Shown here: piece after piece, positions 8,526 through 17,380 of the stretch | How the letters are laid out: each line of letters begins with the position of its first letter | How positions within the stretch are numbered: position 1 is the first letter of the stretch | Source of the DNA: an uncultured Alistipes sp. | GTDB lineage: Bacteria > Bacteroidota > Bacteroidia > Bacteroidales > Rikenellaceae | Direction of reading: 5' to 3' | Assembly (NCBI GenBank): GCA_900542505.1 | Contig: UQNV01000005.1 | Span: 1-64,000, forward strand | Length of the DNA: 64,000 nucleotides | The notes under the pieces: generated by a model | What the model was told of the DNA's origin: nothing | Seen by the model: only the letters and a program-made list of their open reading frames with translations | Database searches by the model: none | Program-made: the position numbers and the translations under genes

Positions 8526-9179
8526 ATGAAAGGAAAACAACTGCGTCTGCTGGTGTCGGGAGCGGCATGTCTGCTGTCGCTCCCGGCCTGCAACGGCATC
8601 TTCGGAGGCATCTACGACGAACCGACGAGCGCTACCGGCAGCGAATTCGGGTTCGTCGTCATCGACGAGCAAACCCGAACCGGACGCATCTACATCGACG
8701 CCACCGACTATACCGAATGGCACTACGTCGACCTCCACGCCAAGACGGTGACGACCTCGCCCGTCTCGGCCGAGGCCCCCGCGGCATGGGATTTCGCCGT
8801 CCACCGCTACGACACCAAGACCAACGGCGCCACGGTCTGGGAGAGCACGACGGAGGAGTTCGGCTCGCTGCCGGCCCCGGAGACGGTGCCCGACGGGGAG
8901 TTCGTTGCCGACGAATGGACCACCGACCGCATCACGGTCGACATGTCGCAGATGATGGACGGCATCATCCTCTATGCCGAGGACTACTGGAACCCGTGTC
9001 TTTCGCGCTGGCTCGACGTCGACACCTCGACCATGCCGCCGATTTACACCCTCTCGGGACGCGTCTATCTGCTGCGGCTCACGGACGGCACCTTCGCGGC
9101 GCTGCGCCTGCGGAACTTCATGGACGACGCCGCCGTCAAGGGCTACATGACCATCGACTACCTCTATCCCGTTCAATGA
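8526..9179 (+). CDS. hmuY: HmuY-family heme-binding lipoprotein
   Basis: HmuY proteins are surface or secreted hemophores that take heme from host proteins and pass it to the TonB receptor HmuR. This one has 217 residues, a signal with Cys22 anchor (LLSLPAC), then the family pattern: SGRIYIDATDY-like strand with WHYVDLHAKTV, AWDFAVHRYDTKTNG, VDMSQMMDG and the C-terminal LSGRVYLLRLTDGTFAALRL. It is followed by hmuR with overlapping stop and start codons. The ATG at 8526 begins the signal peptide; an in-frame ATG at 8493 would overlap the previous gene and add a non-hydrophobic extension. Confidence 0.85.
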   Translation: MKGKQLRLLVSGAACLLSLPACNGIFGGIYDEPTSATGSEFGFVVIDEQTRTGRIYIDATDYTEWHYVDLHAKTVTTSPVSAEAPAAWDFAVHRYDTKTNGATVWESTTEEFGSLPAPETVPDGEFVADEWTTDRITVDMSQMMDGIILYAEDYWNPCLSRWLDVDTSTMPPIYTLSGRVYLLRLTDGTFAALRLRNFMDDAAVKGYMTIDYLYPVQ

Positions 9180-11335
9180 TGAAGAAAACCATTACGACGC
9201 TGCTTCTCGCACTTCTCTTCGCACTGGCGCCGACGCTCCGCAGCGAGGCGCAGCACCGCCTGACGGGCCGCATCACGGCCTCCACGGGAGAGCCGCTTCC
9301 CGGAGCGACCGTCACCGTCGGGGAGCTCCCCGACGCAGGCGCGGTCGCCGACACGGAGGGACGCTACGAACTCACGCTGCCCGACGGGCAGAGCTACACG
9401 CTCCGGGCCTCGTTCGTCGGTTACGACGAGGCCTCGGCCCGCACTGATGCCGCACGCAACGGACAGCTGGACTTCCGGCTGACGGAGCGCCCGACACAGG
9501 TGGACCAGGTGGTGGTGACCGCCACCCGCACCCCCAAACTGCTGAAGGATGTCCCGATTGTCACCCGCGTCATCTCCGAACGGGAGATTCGCCAGGCGGA
9601 CGCAACCCACATCGGCGACCTGCTCCAGTCGGAGCTCCCGGGAATCGAATTCTCCTACTCGATGAACCAGCAGGTCTCGCTCAACATGTCGGGATTCGGC
9701 GGCAACTCGGTACTCTTTCTCGTCGACGGCGAACGGCTGGCGGGCGAAACGCTCGACAACGTCGACTACAGCCGCCTGAACATGGACAACGTCGGACGCA
9801 TCGAGATTGTCAAGGGGGCCGTCTCGTCGCTCTACGGTTCGAACGCCATAGGCGGTGTGGTGAACATCATCAGCCGCGAATCGCAGGAGCCCTGGTCAGT
9901 CCGCCTCGACGGACGCTACAGTGCCCACAACGAGCAGCGCTACGGCGGCTCGGTCGGCTTCAGCCAGGGGCGTTTCAACTCGACAACCAGCGTACGGTAC
10001 ACCTCGATTGACGCCATCGACCTCTCGAAGGGGACCGACAACCCGCAGGTCGGCGACTACAGCACCATCTACGGAGGCTCGACGCTCAACGTCAAGGAGC
10101 GGCTCACGTTCAAGGCGGCCGACGGTCTTAAATTCACCGCCCGGGCCGGGTTCTTCTCGCGCGAGCGCGAAGCCTCGGAGAGCATCCGCGACCGCTACCG
10201 CAGTTTTTCGGGCGGGCTGAAGGGGACCTACACCGTCGGACAGGCCGACCACCTGGAACTCTCCTACGCATTCGACCAGTACGACAAGAGCGACTATCTG
10301 GTCCCCAGCGACCGCGACGTGCGCGACTACAGCAACGTGCAGCACACCGTGCGCACGCTCTACAACCATACGTTCGCTGGGAAGCACATCCTTACGGTCG
10401 GCGGCGACTACATGCGCGACTACCTGATGTCCTATCAGTTTACGGACAACGGCAGCCACACGCAGCACACGGCCGACGCCTTCGCCCAGTTCGACTGGAA
10501 TCCCCACCGGAGGTTCAACCTCATCGCCGGAGTGCGCTTCGACTACTTCTCGGAGGCGGCGCTCTCCCGCTTCTCGCCGAAGGTGGGCGTAATGTACAAG
10601 GCGGGCAACTGCTCGCTGCGCGGCTCCTATGCGGGCGGATTCCGCGCCCCGACGCTCAAGGAGATGTACATGGACTTCTACATGGGCAACATCTTCATGA
10701 TTTACGGCAACCCGGAGCTGAAACCCGAGACGAGCCACAACTTCTCGCTCTCGGCCGAGTACCTCAAGGGGTGCCACAACCTCACGGTGACGGGCTTTTT
10801 CAACCTGGTCGACAACCGAATCACGACGGCCTGGAACCGCGAACTGGCCGGACAGGTCTACACCAACATGTCGCCGCTCAAGGTGGCCGGAGCCGAATTC
10901 AACGCATCGGGCCGCTACACCTGCGGCATCTCGTGGCGGCTCTCCTACGCCTACACGCGCGAGCTCATCGACAAGGGTGAGCCGCTGCTCTCGACAACCC
11001 GCCCCCACACGGCCACCGCACGGCTCTCCTACGACCGGCAGTGGAAGCGTTACGGGCTGGGCGTTGCGCTTTCGGGCCGCTACCTTTCGCGGCTGACGAC
11101 CGACGTCTACACCGAGGTGACCTCCTACGAGGAGACCGTCCGGCAGAGCTATCCGGGCTATACCATCTGGAAACTGAGCGTTGTCCAGCATCTGTGGTCG
11201 GGCATCGACCTCACGCTGGCCGTGGACAACCTCTTCAACTACCGGCCCGACTACTATTACAGCAATTCGCCCTCGACCACGGGCACGACCTGCTCGGTGG
11301 GGCTTTCGCTCAGCCTCGAACGGCTCTTCAAATGA
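9176..11335 (+). CDS. hmuR: TonB-dependent heme receptor HmuR
   Basis: An outer-membrane receptor of 719 residues. After a signal peptide ending in RSEAQ come a carboxypeptidase-regulatory-like beta domain (about 25-105), the plug with VDQVVVTATRTPKLLKDVP and IEIVKGAVSSLYGSNAIGGVVNI, and a 22-strand-type barrel ending in a C-terminal Phe-Lys. Family members import heme using TonB energy. The start overlaps the hmuY stop (ATGATG; the second ATG is equally possible), and its own stop overlaps the next start. This indicates translational coupling through hmuY-hmuR-hmuS. Confidence 0.9.
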   Translation: MMKKTITTLLLALLFALAPTLRSEAQHRLTGRITASTGEPLPGATVTVGELPDAGAVADTEGRYELTLPDGQSYTLRASFVGYDEASARTDAARNGQLDFRLTERPTQVDQVVVTATRTPKLLKDVPIVTRVISEREIRQADATHIGDLLQSELPGIEFSYSMNQQVSLNMSGFGGNSVLFLVDGERLAGETLDNVDYSRLNMDNVGRIEIVKGAVSSLYGSNAIGGVVNIISRESQEPWSVRLDGRYSAHNEQRYGGSVGFSQGRFNSTTSVRYTSIDAIDLSKGTDNPQVGDYSTIYGGSTLNVKERLTFKAADGLKFTARAGFFSREREASESIRDRYRSFSGGLKGTYTVGQADHLELSYAFDQYDKSDYLVPSDRDVRDYSNVQHTVRTLYNHTFAGKHILTVGGDYMRDYLMSYQFTDNGSHTQHTADAFAQFDWNPHRRFNLIAGVRFDYFSEAALSRFSPKVGVMYKAGNCSLRGSYAGGFRAPTLKEMYMDFYMGNIFMIYGNPELKPETSHNFSLSAEYLKGCHNLTVTGFFNLVDNRITTAWNRELAGQVYTNMSPLKVAGAEFNASGRYTCGISWRLSYAYTRELIDKGEPLLSTTRPHTATARLSYDRQWKRYGLGVALSGRYLSRLTTDVYTEVTSYEETVRQSYPGYTIWKLSVVQHLWSGIDLTLAVDNLFNYRPDYYYSNSPSTTGTTCSVGLSLSLERLFK

Positions 11336-14300
11336 AAACAGGGAAACAAATCCACACGATGACACGCAAAGGAACTATTCTGACGGGCATCGCCCTGCTC
11401 GTCGCTCTGGGATGCCTGGCGGCCTGGAACATCTGGTTCTCGGCCACACGCATCGCTTTTGTAAATTACCAGGCAACGACCCTCGGCCAGATTGCCCGGG
11501 CCAACGACCACGCGAGAATCCGCCTTGCCTCGGTCGAACCGTCGGAGTTCGACCGTTTGGGCCGCTACGACGTGGTGCTGATGAACGGCATGGGGCTCCG
11601 CATCACGGCCGACGAGCGGGCCGCACTGCAACGTGCCGCCGACCGGGGACTGGTCGTTGTCACGACCATGGCGACCAACCCCGCCAACGCAATCGTCTCG
11701 GCCGATTCGCTCACCGAGGCAAACGTCAAGGGCTACCTCGCCGGAGGCGGACGGAGCAACTACCGCAACATGCTCCTCTACCTGCGCCGCACGGTGGACG
11801 GCAAGCGGCTCGACAGCCGCGAACCGGACGCACCTGCCGTGCGCGAGGTGAAGCAGTTCTACCACGCTGACCCGGACCACCCGGCGGACGAGGAGCTCGA
11901 CTTCGGCAGCGTCGCCGCCTACGAAGCCTTCCTCGCGCAGCACGGACTGCTGAAAGAGGGAGCTCCGCGGATTGTCGTGACGGGACAGATGGGCGAGCCG
12001 ACCGAACTGATTGCGGCACTGGAGCAGAGCGGCAACGTGGTCTACCCCGTCCGCAACATGCAGGAGCTGCTGAACGGCGGGCAGGCCGACTCGATTCGCC
12101 CGGCGGCGGTCATCAACATGGCGCACGGCCGTCTGGGCGACGCCGCGGTCGACTACCTCACCCGGCAGAACATCCCGCTCTTCGCGCCGCTCAACGTCAA
12201 CCGTCCGGTCGAGGAGTGGGAGGAGGACCGCATGGGCATGAGCGGCGGGTTTCTGTCGCAGAGCGTCGTGATGCCCGAAATCGACGGCGCCATCCGCCCC
12301 TGCGCGCTCTTCGGCCACCGGTTCGATGACGAGGGGCTGCCGCAGGTCTGCGCCATCCCCGAGCGGCTGGAGCTCTTCGTGCGGACGGTGAACAACTACA
12401 TCGGCCTGCAGCGCAAGCCGAACAGCGAAAAGCGCCTGGCCATCTACTACTACAAGGGTCCCGGGCAGAATGCGCTGACGGCTTCGGGCATGGAGGTCGC
12501 GCCATCGCTCTACAACCTGCTCGTGCGGCTCCGGAGCGAGGGCTACCGCGTGGAGAACCTTCCTGCGTCACCGGAAGGGCTTGCCGCCCTCATCCAGCGG
12601 CAAGGCGCCGTTTTCAACGGCTATGCCCACGGAGCCAAGGCAGATTTCCAGAAAAACGGCAATCCCGCACGCATCTCCGCCGACGACTACGCGGCCTGGA
12701 CCGCCGAGGCGCTCCGCCCCGGGATGATGGCCGAAGCCGAGGCGCTCGACGGACCCTTCCCGGGCCGACAGATGGACGACGGCGAGAGCCGTCTGGCGCT
12801 GCCCCGCGTGGAATTGGGCAACATCGTGCTGCTGCCCCAACCGGCAGCCGGCGCGGGCGACGACGACTTCGCCATCGTCCACGGAACCGACGCCGCGCCC
12901 CCGCACCTCTACATCGCCTCGTACCTCTGGGCACGCTACGGGTTCCGCGCCGACGCAATCCTCCACTTCGGCACGCACGGAAGTCTGGAGTTCACCCCCC
13001 GCAAACAGGTGGCCCTGAGCGGAGGCGACTGGCCCGATGCGCTCATCGGCGCCACGCCCCATCTCTATGTCTACTCCATCGGCAACGTCGGCGAGGGCAT
13101 CATCGCCAAGCGCCGCTCCTACGCCACCCTGCAATCCTGCCTCACGCCCCCGTTCATGCCCAGCGGCGTGAGGGATACCTACCGGCAGTTGAGCGACGCC
13201 ATCGGCGCCTACAACGACCTGCTCGGCACCGACGGGCAGCCCGACACGAAGCAGGCGGCGCTGCGCGTCAAGCGACTGACCGTCGAACTGGGCATCCACC
13301 GCGAGCTGCGGCTCGACTCGCTGCTGACCGAGCCCTACGACGAGGCGGAAATCGCCCGCATCGAGAACTTCGCCGAGGAGCTCGCCAACGAAAAGGTGAC
13401 CGGCGAACTCTACACGATGGGACGCCCCTACTCCGCGGAGCGCATCCGCAGCAGCGTCCGCGCGATGGCCACCGAGCCGATTGCCTATTCGCTGCTGGCA
13501 CTCGACAAGTTCCGCGGCAAGGCCGCGACCGACACGGAGAAGCACCACTCGCTCTTCACGCGCCGCTACCTCGAGCCGGCCCGTGCGCTGGTCGAGCGGC
13601 TGCTCGCCGGCACGCTCGAGCCCTCCGACGCGCTCGTCTGCTCGACGGCCGGAATCACCCCCGGGGAGCTTGCCCGCGCTCGGGAGATACAGCGTGCGCT
13701 CAACGCCCCGCAGGACATGATGGCCCGCATGATGGCGATGATGTCGTCGGGCGCCCCGATGCAGCACCCCGCAGGCATTCCCAAATCGGGAGACGGCGGA
13801 GCGAAACACCCCTCGTGGATACCCAAAATCGGCAAGCGCCCGGCACACACCCGGCAGCAGGAGCAGCCCGCAGCCGGAAAGGCGGCGGACCAAAAGCCGA
13901 CGGCCGGGGCCATGGCCGCCATGGGCCGCGAATATTCGAAAGAGGAGCGCGAACTGGCCCGCGTGGTGACGGAGCTCGAGCGGGCAATCCTCAACGTGGG
14001 CAACTACCGCCGGGCACTCGAGCAGAGCCCCGAGGCGGAGCTGGCCTCGCTCGTCAACGCCCTGAACGGCGGCTATACGCCTCCCTCGCCCGGCGGCGAC
14101 CCCATCGCCAACCCCAACACCGTGCCGACGGGGCGCAACCTCTACGCCATCAACGCCGAGGCAACACCGAGCCAGACGGCCTGGGAACGCGGCTGCGAGC
14201 TGGCCGAGGAGACCCTCCGCATGTACCGCGAACGCCACCACGACTCGCTGCCCCGCAAGGTGAGCTACACGCTCTGGAGCGGCGAATTCATCGAAACCGA

Positions 14301-15624
14301 GGGTGCGACCGTCGCACAGGTGCTCTACATGCTGGGCGTCGAGCCCCTGCGCGATGTCTTCGGCCGCGTCACCGACCTCAGGCTTATCCCCTCCGAGCAG
14401 CTGGGACGTCCGCGCATCGACGTGGTCGTGCAGACCAGCGGCCAGCTGCGCGACCTGGCGGCTTCGCGGCTCTTCCTGATTTCGCGGGCTGTCGAGATGG
14501 CCGCCGCAGCGAAGGACGACCGCTATGAGAACTATGTGGCCCGGGGCGTCGTCGATGCCGAACAGCGGCTCATCGAAAAGGGTCTTTCGCCCCGGGAGGC
14601 CCGCGAGGTATCGACCTACCGCGTATTCGGAGGCGTCAACGGCAACTACGGAACAGGCATTACCGGCATGGTGCAGCGCGGCGACCGCTGGGAGAGCTCC
14701 GCGGAAATCGCCAACGTCTACCTGCAGAACATGGGAGCCTACTACGGCAGCGAGGAGCAGTGGGAACAGGTGCGGCAGTACGCCTTCGAGGCCGCGCTGA
14801 CCAACACCGACGCCGTCGTCCAGCCCCGCCAGAGCAACACGTGGGGCGCACTGAGCCTCGACCACGTCTACGAATTCATGGGCGGCATGAATCTGGCCGT
14901 GCGCAACGTCACGGGCCGCGAGCCCGACGCCTACCTGAGCGACTACCGCAACCGCAACCGCGTGCGGATGCAGGAGCTCAAGGAGGCCATCGGCGTGGAG
15001 AGCCGCACCACCATCTTCAATCCGGCCTACCTCGGCGAGAAGATGAAGGGCGGCGCAAGCTCCGCGGCGGAGTTCGCCCACACAATCCAGAACACCTACG
15101 GGTGGAACGTGATGAAGCCCGACATGGTGGACAACGAGCTCTGGGACGAGGTCTATGCTGTTTACGTCGAGGACAAGTTCGGACTGGGGCTGCACGACTA
15201 CTTCGAGCGGCAGAACCCCGCCGCACTGGAGGAAATCTCGGCCGTGATACTCGAGACGGCCCGCAAGGGGATGTGGCGGGCCACGGAGCAGCAGCTGGCC
15301 AACCTCGCCGCACTCCACACGGAGCTGGTCAGCCAACATGGCCCCTCCTGTTCGGAGTTCGTCTGCGACAACGCCCTCCTGCGCGCATTCATCACCTCGA
15401 AGAGCACGCCCGAGCAGGCACGAAGCTACGAGGCGCAGATTCGCCGGGTCCGCGAGGCGTCGGCCGACGGGCAGGAGGCCACGGTGCTCCGCCGCGACGA
15501 GCTTTCGCCCTCCGCCCGTACGACCGCCCTTGTCAGCAACACCGCGGTCGCCGCGGTGGTCATCGGCGCGGTGGTGCTTCTGATGTGGATGGTGCGCCGC
15601 CGGCGCAAAAAGATGGAGGCCTGA
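11332..15624 (+). CDS. hmuS: CobN/BchH-type chelatase homologue HmuS, membrane-anchored
   Basis: A protein of 1430 residues related to the large CobN subunit of cobaltochelatase. It carries the conserved chelatase stretch HFGTHGSLEFTPRKQ and GHHEYGxx-like metal-site surroundings. Unlike cobalamin-pathway CobN, it has a transmembrane helix near the N-terminus (about 12-35) and another at the extreme C-terminus followed by RRRRKK. It should therefore be held in the inner membrane with its catalytic bulk in the periplasm. In heme-uptake operons this family is proposed to remove iron from heme under anaerobic conditions. The gene overlaps hmuR and hmuT by 4 and 1 bases. A low-complexity insert around residues 790-870 contains two imperfect copies of HPxxIPK and an Ala/Gln-rich run, probably a flexible linker. 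Confidence 0.9.
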   Translation: MKTGKQIHTMTRKGTILTGIALLVALGCLAAWNIWFSATRIAFVNYQATTLGQIARANDHARIRLASVEPSEFDRLGRYDVVLMNGMGLRITADERAALQRAADRGLVVVTTMATNPANAIVSADSLTEANVKGYLAGGGRSNYRNMLLYLRRTVDGKRLDSREPDAPAVREVKQFYHADPDHPADEELDFGSVAAYEAFLAQHGLLKEGAPRIVVTGQMGEPTELIAALEQSGNVVYPVRNMQELLNGGQADSIRPAAVINMAHGRLGDAAVDYLTRQNIPLFAPLNVNRPVEEWEEDRMGMSGGFLSQSVVMPEIDGAIRPCALFGHRFDDEGLPQVCAIPERLELFVRTVNNYIGLQRKPNSEKRLAIYYYKGPGQNALTASGMEVAPSLYNLLVRLRSEGYRVENLPASPEGLAALIQRQGAVFNGYAHGAKADFQKNGNPARISADDYAAWTAEALRPGMMAEAEALDGPFPGRQMDDGESRLALPRVELGNIVLLPQPAAGAGDDDFAIVHGTDAAPPHLYIASYLWARYGFRADAILHFGTHGSLEFTPRKQVALSGGDWPDALIGATPHLYVYSIGNVGEGIIAKRRSYATLQSCLTPPFMPSGVRDTYRQLSDAIGAYNDLLGTDGQPDTKQAALRVKRLTVELGIHRELRLDSLLTEPYDEAEIARIENFAEELANEKVTGELYTMGRPYSAERIRSSVRAMATEPIAYSLLALDKFRGKAATDTEKHHSLFTRRYLEPARALVERLLAGTLEPSDALVCSTAGITPGELARAREIQRALNAPQDMMARMMAMMSSGAPMQHPAGIPKSGDGGAKHPSWIPKIGKRPAHTRQQEQPAAGKAADQKPTAGAMAAMGREYSKEERELARVVTELERAILNVGNYRRALEQSPEAELASLVNALNGGYTPPSPGGDPIANPNTVPTGRNLYAINAEATPSQTAWERGCELAEETLRMYRERHHDSLPRKVSYTLWSGEFIETEGATVAQVLYMLGVEPLRDVFGRVTDLRLIPSEQLGRPRIDVVVQTSGQLRDLAASRLFLISRAVEMAAAAKDDRYENYVARGVVDAEQRLIEKGLSPREAREVSTYRVFGGVNGNYGTGITGMVQRGDRWESSAEIANVYLQNMGAYYGSEEQWEQVRQYAFEAALTNTDAVVQPRQSNTWGALSLDHVYEFMGGMNLAVRNVTGREPDAYLSDYRNRNRVRMQELKEAIGVESRTTIFNPAYLGEKMKGGASSAAEFAHTIQNTYGWNVMKPDMVDNELWDEVYAVYVEDKFGLGLHDYFERQNPAALEEISAVILETARKGMWRATEQQLANLAALHTELVSQHGPSCSEFVCDNALLRAFITSKSTPEQARSYEAQIRRVREASADGQEATVLRRDELSPSARTTALVSNTAVAAVVIGAVVLLMWMVRRRRKKMEA

Positions 15625-16322
15625 TGGAGAGCGTCGTACTGGTCATGATGATTGTGGTCTGCTTCAACTACCTGTTGAAGCAGACATGGCGCAAGGCGGG
15701 CTACGTGGCCGCCTCGGCCGTGGTGTGCGCACTGTTTGTCGGGTTGATGTGGCCCTACGCCATCGAGCAGTCGAAGCACCGTATTTCGGGCTGGCTGGCC
15801 GACCCTGCGCTGATGCTCGACCTCGCGGTGCTCCTCACGGTGGAGGTGGCGCTGCAGATAGCCTTCTGCATCACGGCGGCCCGCATCCTTTCGTCGGGGA
15901 GCCTTCCCCAGCGCACCGTATGGTGCTACCGCATCCTGAGGTGGTTTCCCGGCTTGCTCGTCTTCCCGGTGCTATTCAGCGCGCTGGTGGCCGCCATCTT
16001 CGCCCTGCCCGGTGTCTCGTTCCCGCTGGTCGCATGGGGGCTTGCCGCCATCGTGCTCGCGGCGATTCCCCTCGGGCGGATGCTCCTCAAACGGCTGTTG
16101 CCCGAGAAGGAGATTCGGCTCGAGGTGCTCTTCCTGTCGAATGCGCTGCTTGCCGTGCTGGGCATCATCGCCACGGTCAACGGCCGGACGGCCGTAGCCG
16201 GAACGAGCCAGGTGGACTGGGGCGCGCTGGGCGGCGTAGCGGCCGTCGTGGCGGCGGGCCTGGCATGCGGGGCTGCCCTGTTCCGCATGAAAACAAACCG
16301 GAAAAACTCAAAAAACAGATAG
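15624..16322 (+). CDS. hmuT: HmuT-type polytopic membrane protein
   Basis: A protein of 232 residues with five to six hydrophobic helices and a basic tail (KTNRKNSKNR), so an inner-membrane protein. It has no similarity I recognise outside hmu operons. Position alone (between the CobN-like gene and the ExbB-like gene, one-base overlap with hmuS) supports calling it HmuT. A role with HmuU/HmuV in energising or anchoring the heme-processing complex is inferred. Confidence 0.7.
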   Translation: MESVVLVMMIVVCFNYLLKQTWRKAGYVAASAVVCALFVGLMWPYAIEQSKHRISGWLADPALMLDLAVLLTVEVALQIAFCITAARILSSGSLPQRTVWCYRILRWFPGLLVFPVLFSALVAAIFALPGVSFPLVAWGLAAIVLAAIPLGRMLLKRLLPEKEIRLEVLFLSNALLAVLGIIATVNGRTAVAGTSQVDWGALGGVAAVVAAGLACGAALFRMKTNRKNSKNR

Positions 16323-16326
16323 AACA

Positions 16327-16932
16327 ATGAACTACATTTCGGACATCCTCTACTGGATTTCGACCGGGCTGCTCGTTCCGGTCATCGTCTTGCTGATTTT
16401 TTTCTTCGGCCGTTCGCTGCTCCTCATCGGCAGCTTCTTCGGCCAGTATCTGGCCATCCGGCGCACGGCCGCGCTCGTCGGCCGCGAGCTGGAGACGCTC
16501 GACCGGCAGAACGTCGCCACGCTCGCCGAGCGGCTGCCCCGCAGGAACCCCTCGCCGATGGTGACCTGCCTGAACCGGCTGCTCGAGGCGCGCGACAATG
16601 CACCGCAGCGGCAGCGCCTGCTCGCGGAGTTCGAGATTGAGGCCGACAAGGACCTCGCCATCTCCAAAACACTCAGCAAGATGGGCCCCATGCTCGGCCT
16701 GATGGGTACGCTCATCCCGATGGGCCCGGCGCTGGTGGGGCTTTCGACGGGCGACATCGCCTCGATGGCCTACAACATGCAGGTGGCCTTCGCCACGACG
16801 GTCGTGGGGCTCTTTGCCGCCGCCATCGGCTTCATCACGCAGCAGGTCAAGCAGCGCTGGTACCTGCAGGATTTGGCCCGTCTGGAGTTCATCGACGGAT
16901 TGTTGAACGAAAACAGCACCTCTGCACGATGA
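16327..16932 (+). CDS. hmuU: MotA/TolQ/ExbB proton-channel family protein HmuU
   Basis: A protein of 201 residues with an N-terminal membrane helix (about 10-35), a cytoplasmic stretch, and two helices containing the family's conserved LSKMGPMLGLMGTLIPMGPAL and the Ala/Thr-rich VAFATTVVGLFAAAIGF. ExbB/TolQ proteins form proton-driven motors with an ExbD/TolR partner. Here the partner is probably the next gene (hmuV), whose start overlaps by 4 bases. This suggests a dedicated motor for the HmuR or HmuS step, separate from the housekeeping TonB system. Confidence 0.85.
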   Translation: MNYISDILYWISTGLLVPVIVLLIFFFGRSLLLIGSFFGQYLAIRRTAALVGRELETLDRQNVATLAERLPRRNPSPMVTCLNRLLEARDNAPQRQRLLAEFEIEADKDLAISKTLSKMGPMLGLMGTLIPMGPALVGLSTGDIASMAYNMQVAFATTVVGLFAAAIGFITQQVKQRWYLQDLARLEFIDGLLNENSTSAR

Positions 16933-17255
16933 GACGCAACCTCTTGAAACGCGACGAGGAGAACGACCCGATGAGCGTCGTCGGCAACCTGTTCGACGTG
17001 GCGATGGTCTTCGCCGTGGCGCTGATGGTGGCATTGGTAAGCCGCTACAACATGACCGAGATGTTCAGCCGCGAAGACTTCACGATGGTGAAGAACCCCG
17101 GCAAGGAGAACATGGAAATCATCACCAAGCAGGGCGAGACCATCAACCGCTACACCCCGTCGGAGAATCAGGACGGACAGGACGGCAGGCGCGGCCGCAA
17201 GGTCGGCGTCGCCTACGAGCTGGAAAGCGGCGAAATCATCTACGTCCCCGAATAA
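16929..17255 (+). CDS. hmuV: DUF2149 protein HmuV, probable ExbD-like partner
   Basis: A protein of 108 residues: basic cytoplasmic start, one membrane helix (about 18-40, FDVAMVFAVALMVALVS), then a small periplasmic domain with EIITKQGETINRYTP and VGVAYELESGEIIYVPE. This matches the DUF2149 family. One helix plus a short periplasmic domain is the topology of ExbD/TolR, and it directly follows an ExbB homologue, so an ExbD-like role is inferred. Last gene of the heme operon, followed by a strong terminator. Confidence 0.8.
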   Translation: MRRNLLKRDEENDPMSVVGNLFDVAMVFAVALMVALVSRYNMTEMFSREDFTMVKNPGKENMEIITKQGETINRYTPSENQDGQDGRRGRKVGVAYELESGEIIYVPE

Positions 17256-17289
17256 CCGCCGCGAAAGCCCCATGCGGCCGGCATCCGGG

Positions 17290-17325
17290 CCGGCCGACAC
17301 ACGGGAACGGACCGGCCGACACACG
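17290..17325 (+). repeat. Short direct repeat before the terminator
   Basis: The 14-mer CCGGCCGACACACG occurs twice, at 17290-17303 and 17312-17325, separated by 8 bases. It is non-coding. No function is evident. Confidence 0.6.
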
Positions 17326-17361
17326 AAAACCGGGAGCCTGCTTCGGCAGACTCCCGGTTTT
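17326..17361. terminator. Bidirectional terminator between hmuV and the GH92 gene
   Basis: A 16-bp stem (AAAACCGGGAGCCTGC and its complement, one mismatch) with a TTCG loop. The 5' A-run and 3' T-run make it usable from both strands, which suits the convergent genes. Confidence 0.85.
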
Positions 17362-17380
17362 CGTCTTACGCGCCCCCGAT

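Noticed and set aside
12568..15339. Very long minus-strand open frame opposite hmuS, and similar long antisense frames opposite GH92 (17462-20050), SusC (23700-26810), the GRE (27632-30415), malQ (36084-38660) and the GLPGLI-linked receptor (55050-57749)
   Set aside because: They are mirror frames created by GC-rich third codon positions. Their translations are Arg/Ala/Gly/Val-rich without domains or signal peptides, and the opposite strand holds a recognisable family in each case.
11332..15624. CobN as part of cobalamin biosynthesis
   Set aside because: No CobS/CobT or cob genes nearby; it is embedded between hmuR and hmuT and has membrane anchors not found in the biosynthetic subunit.
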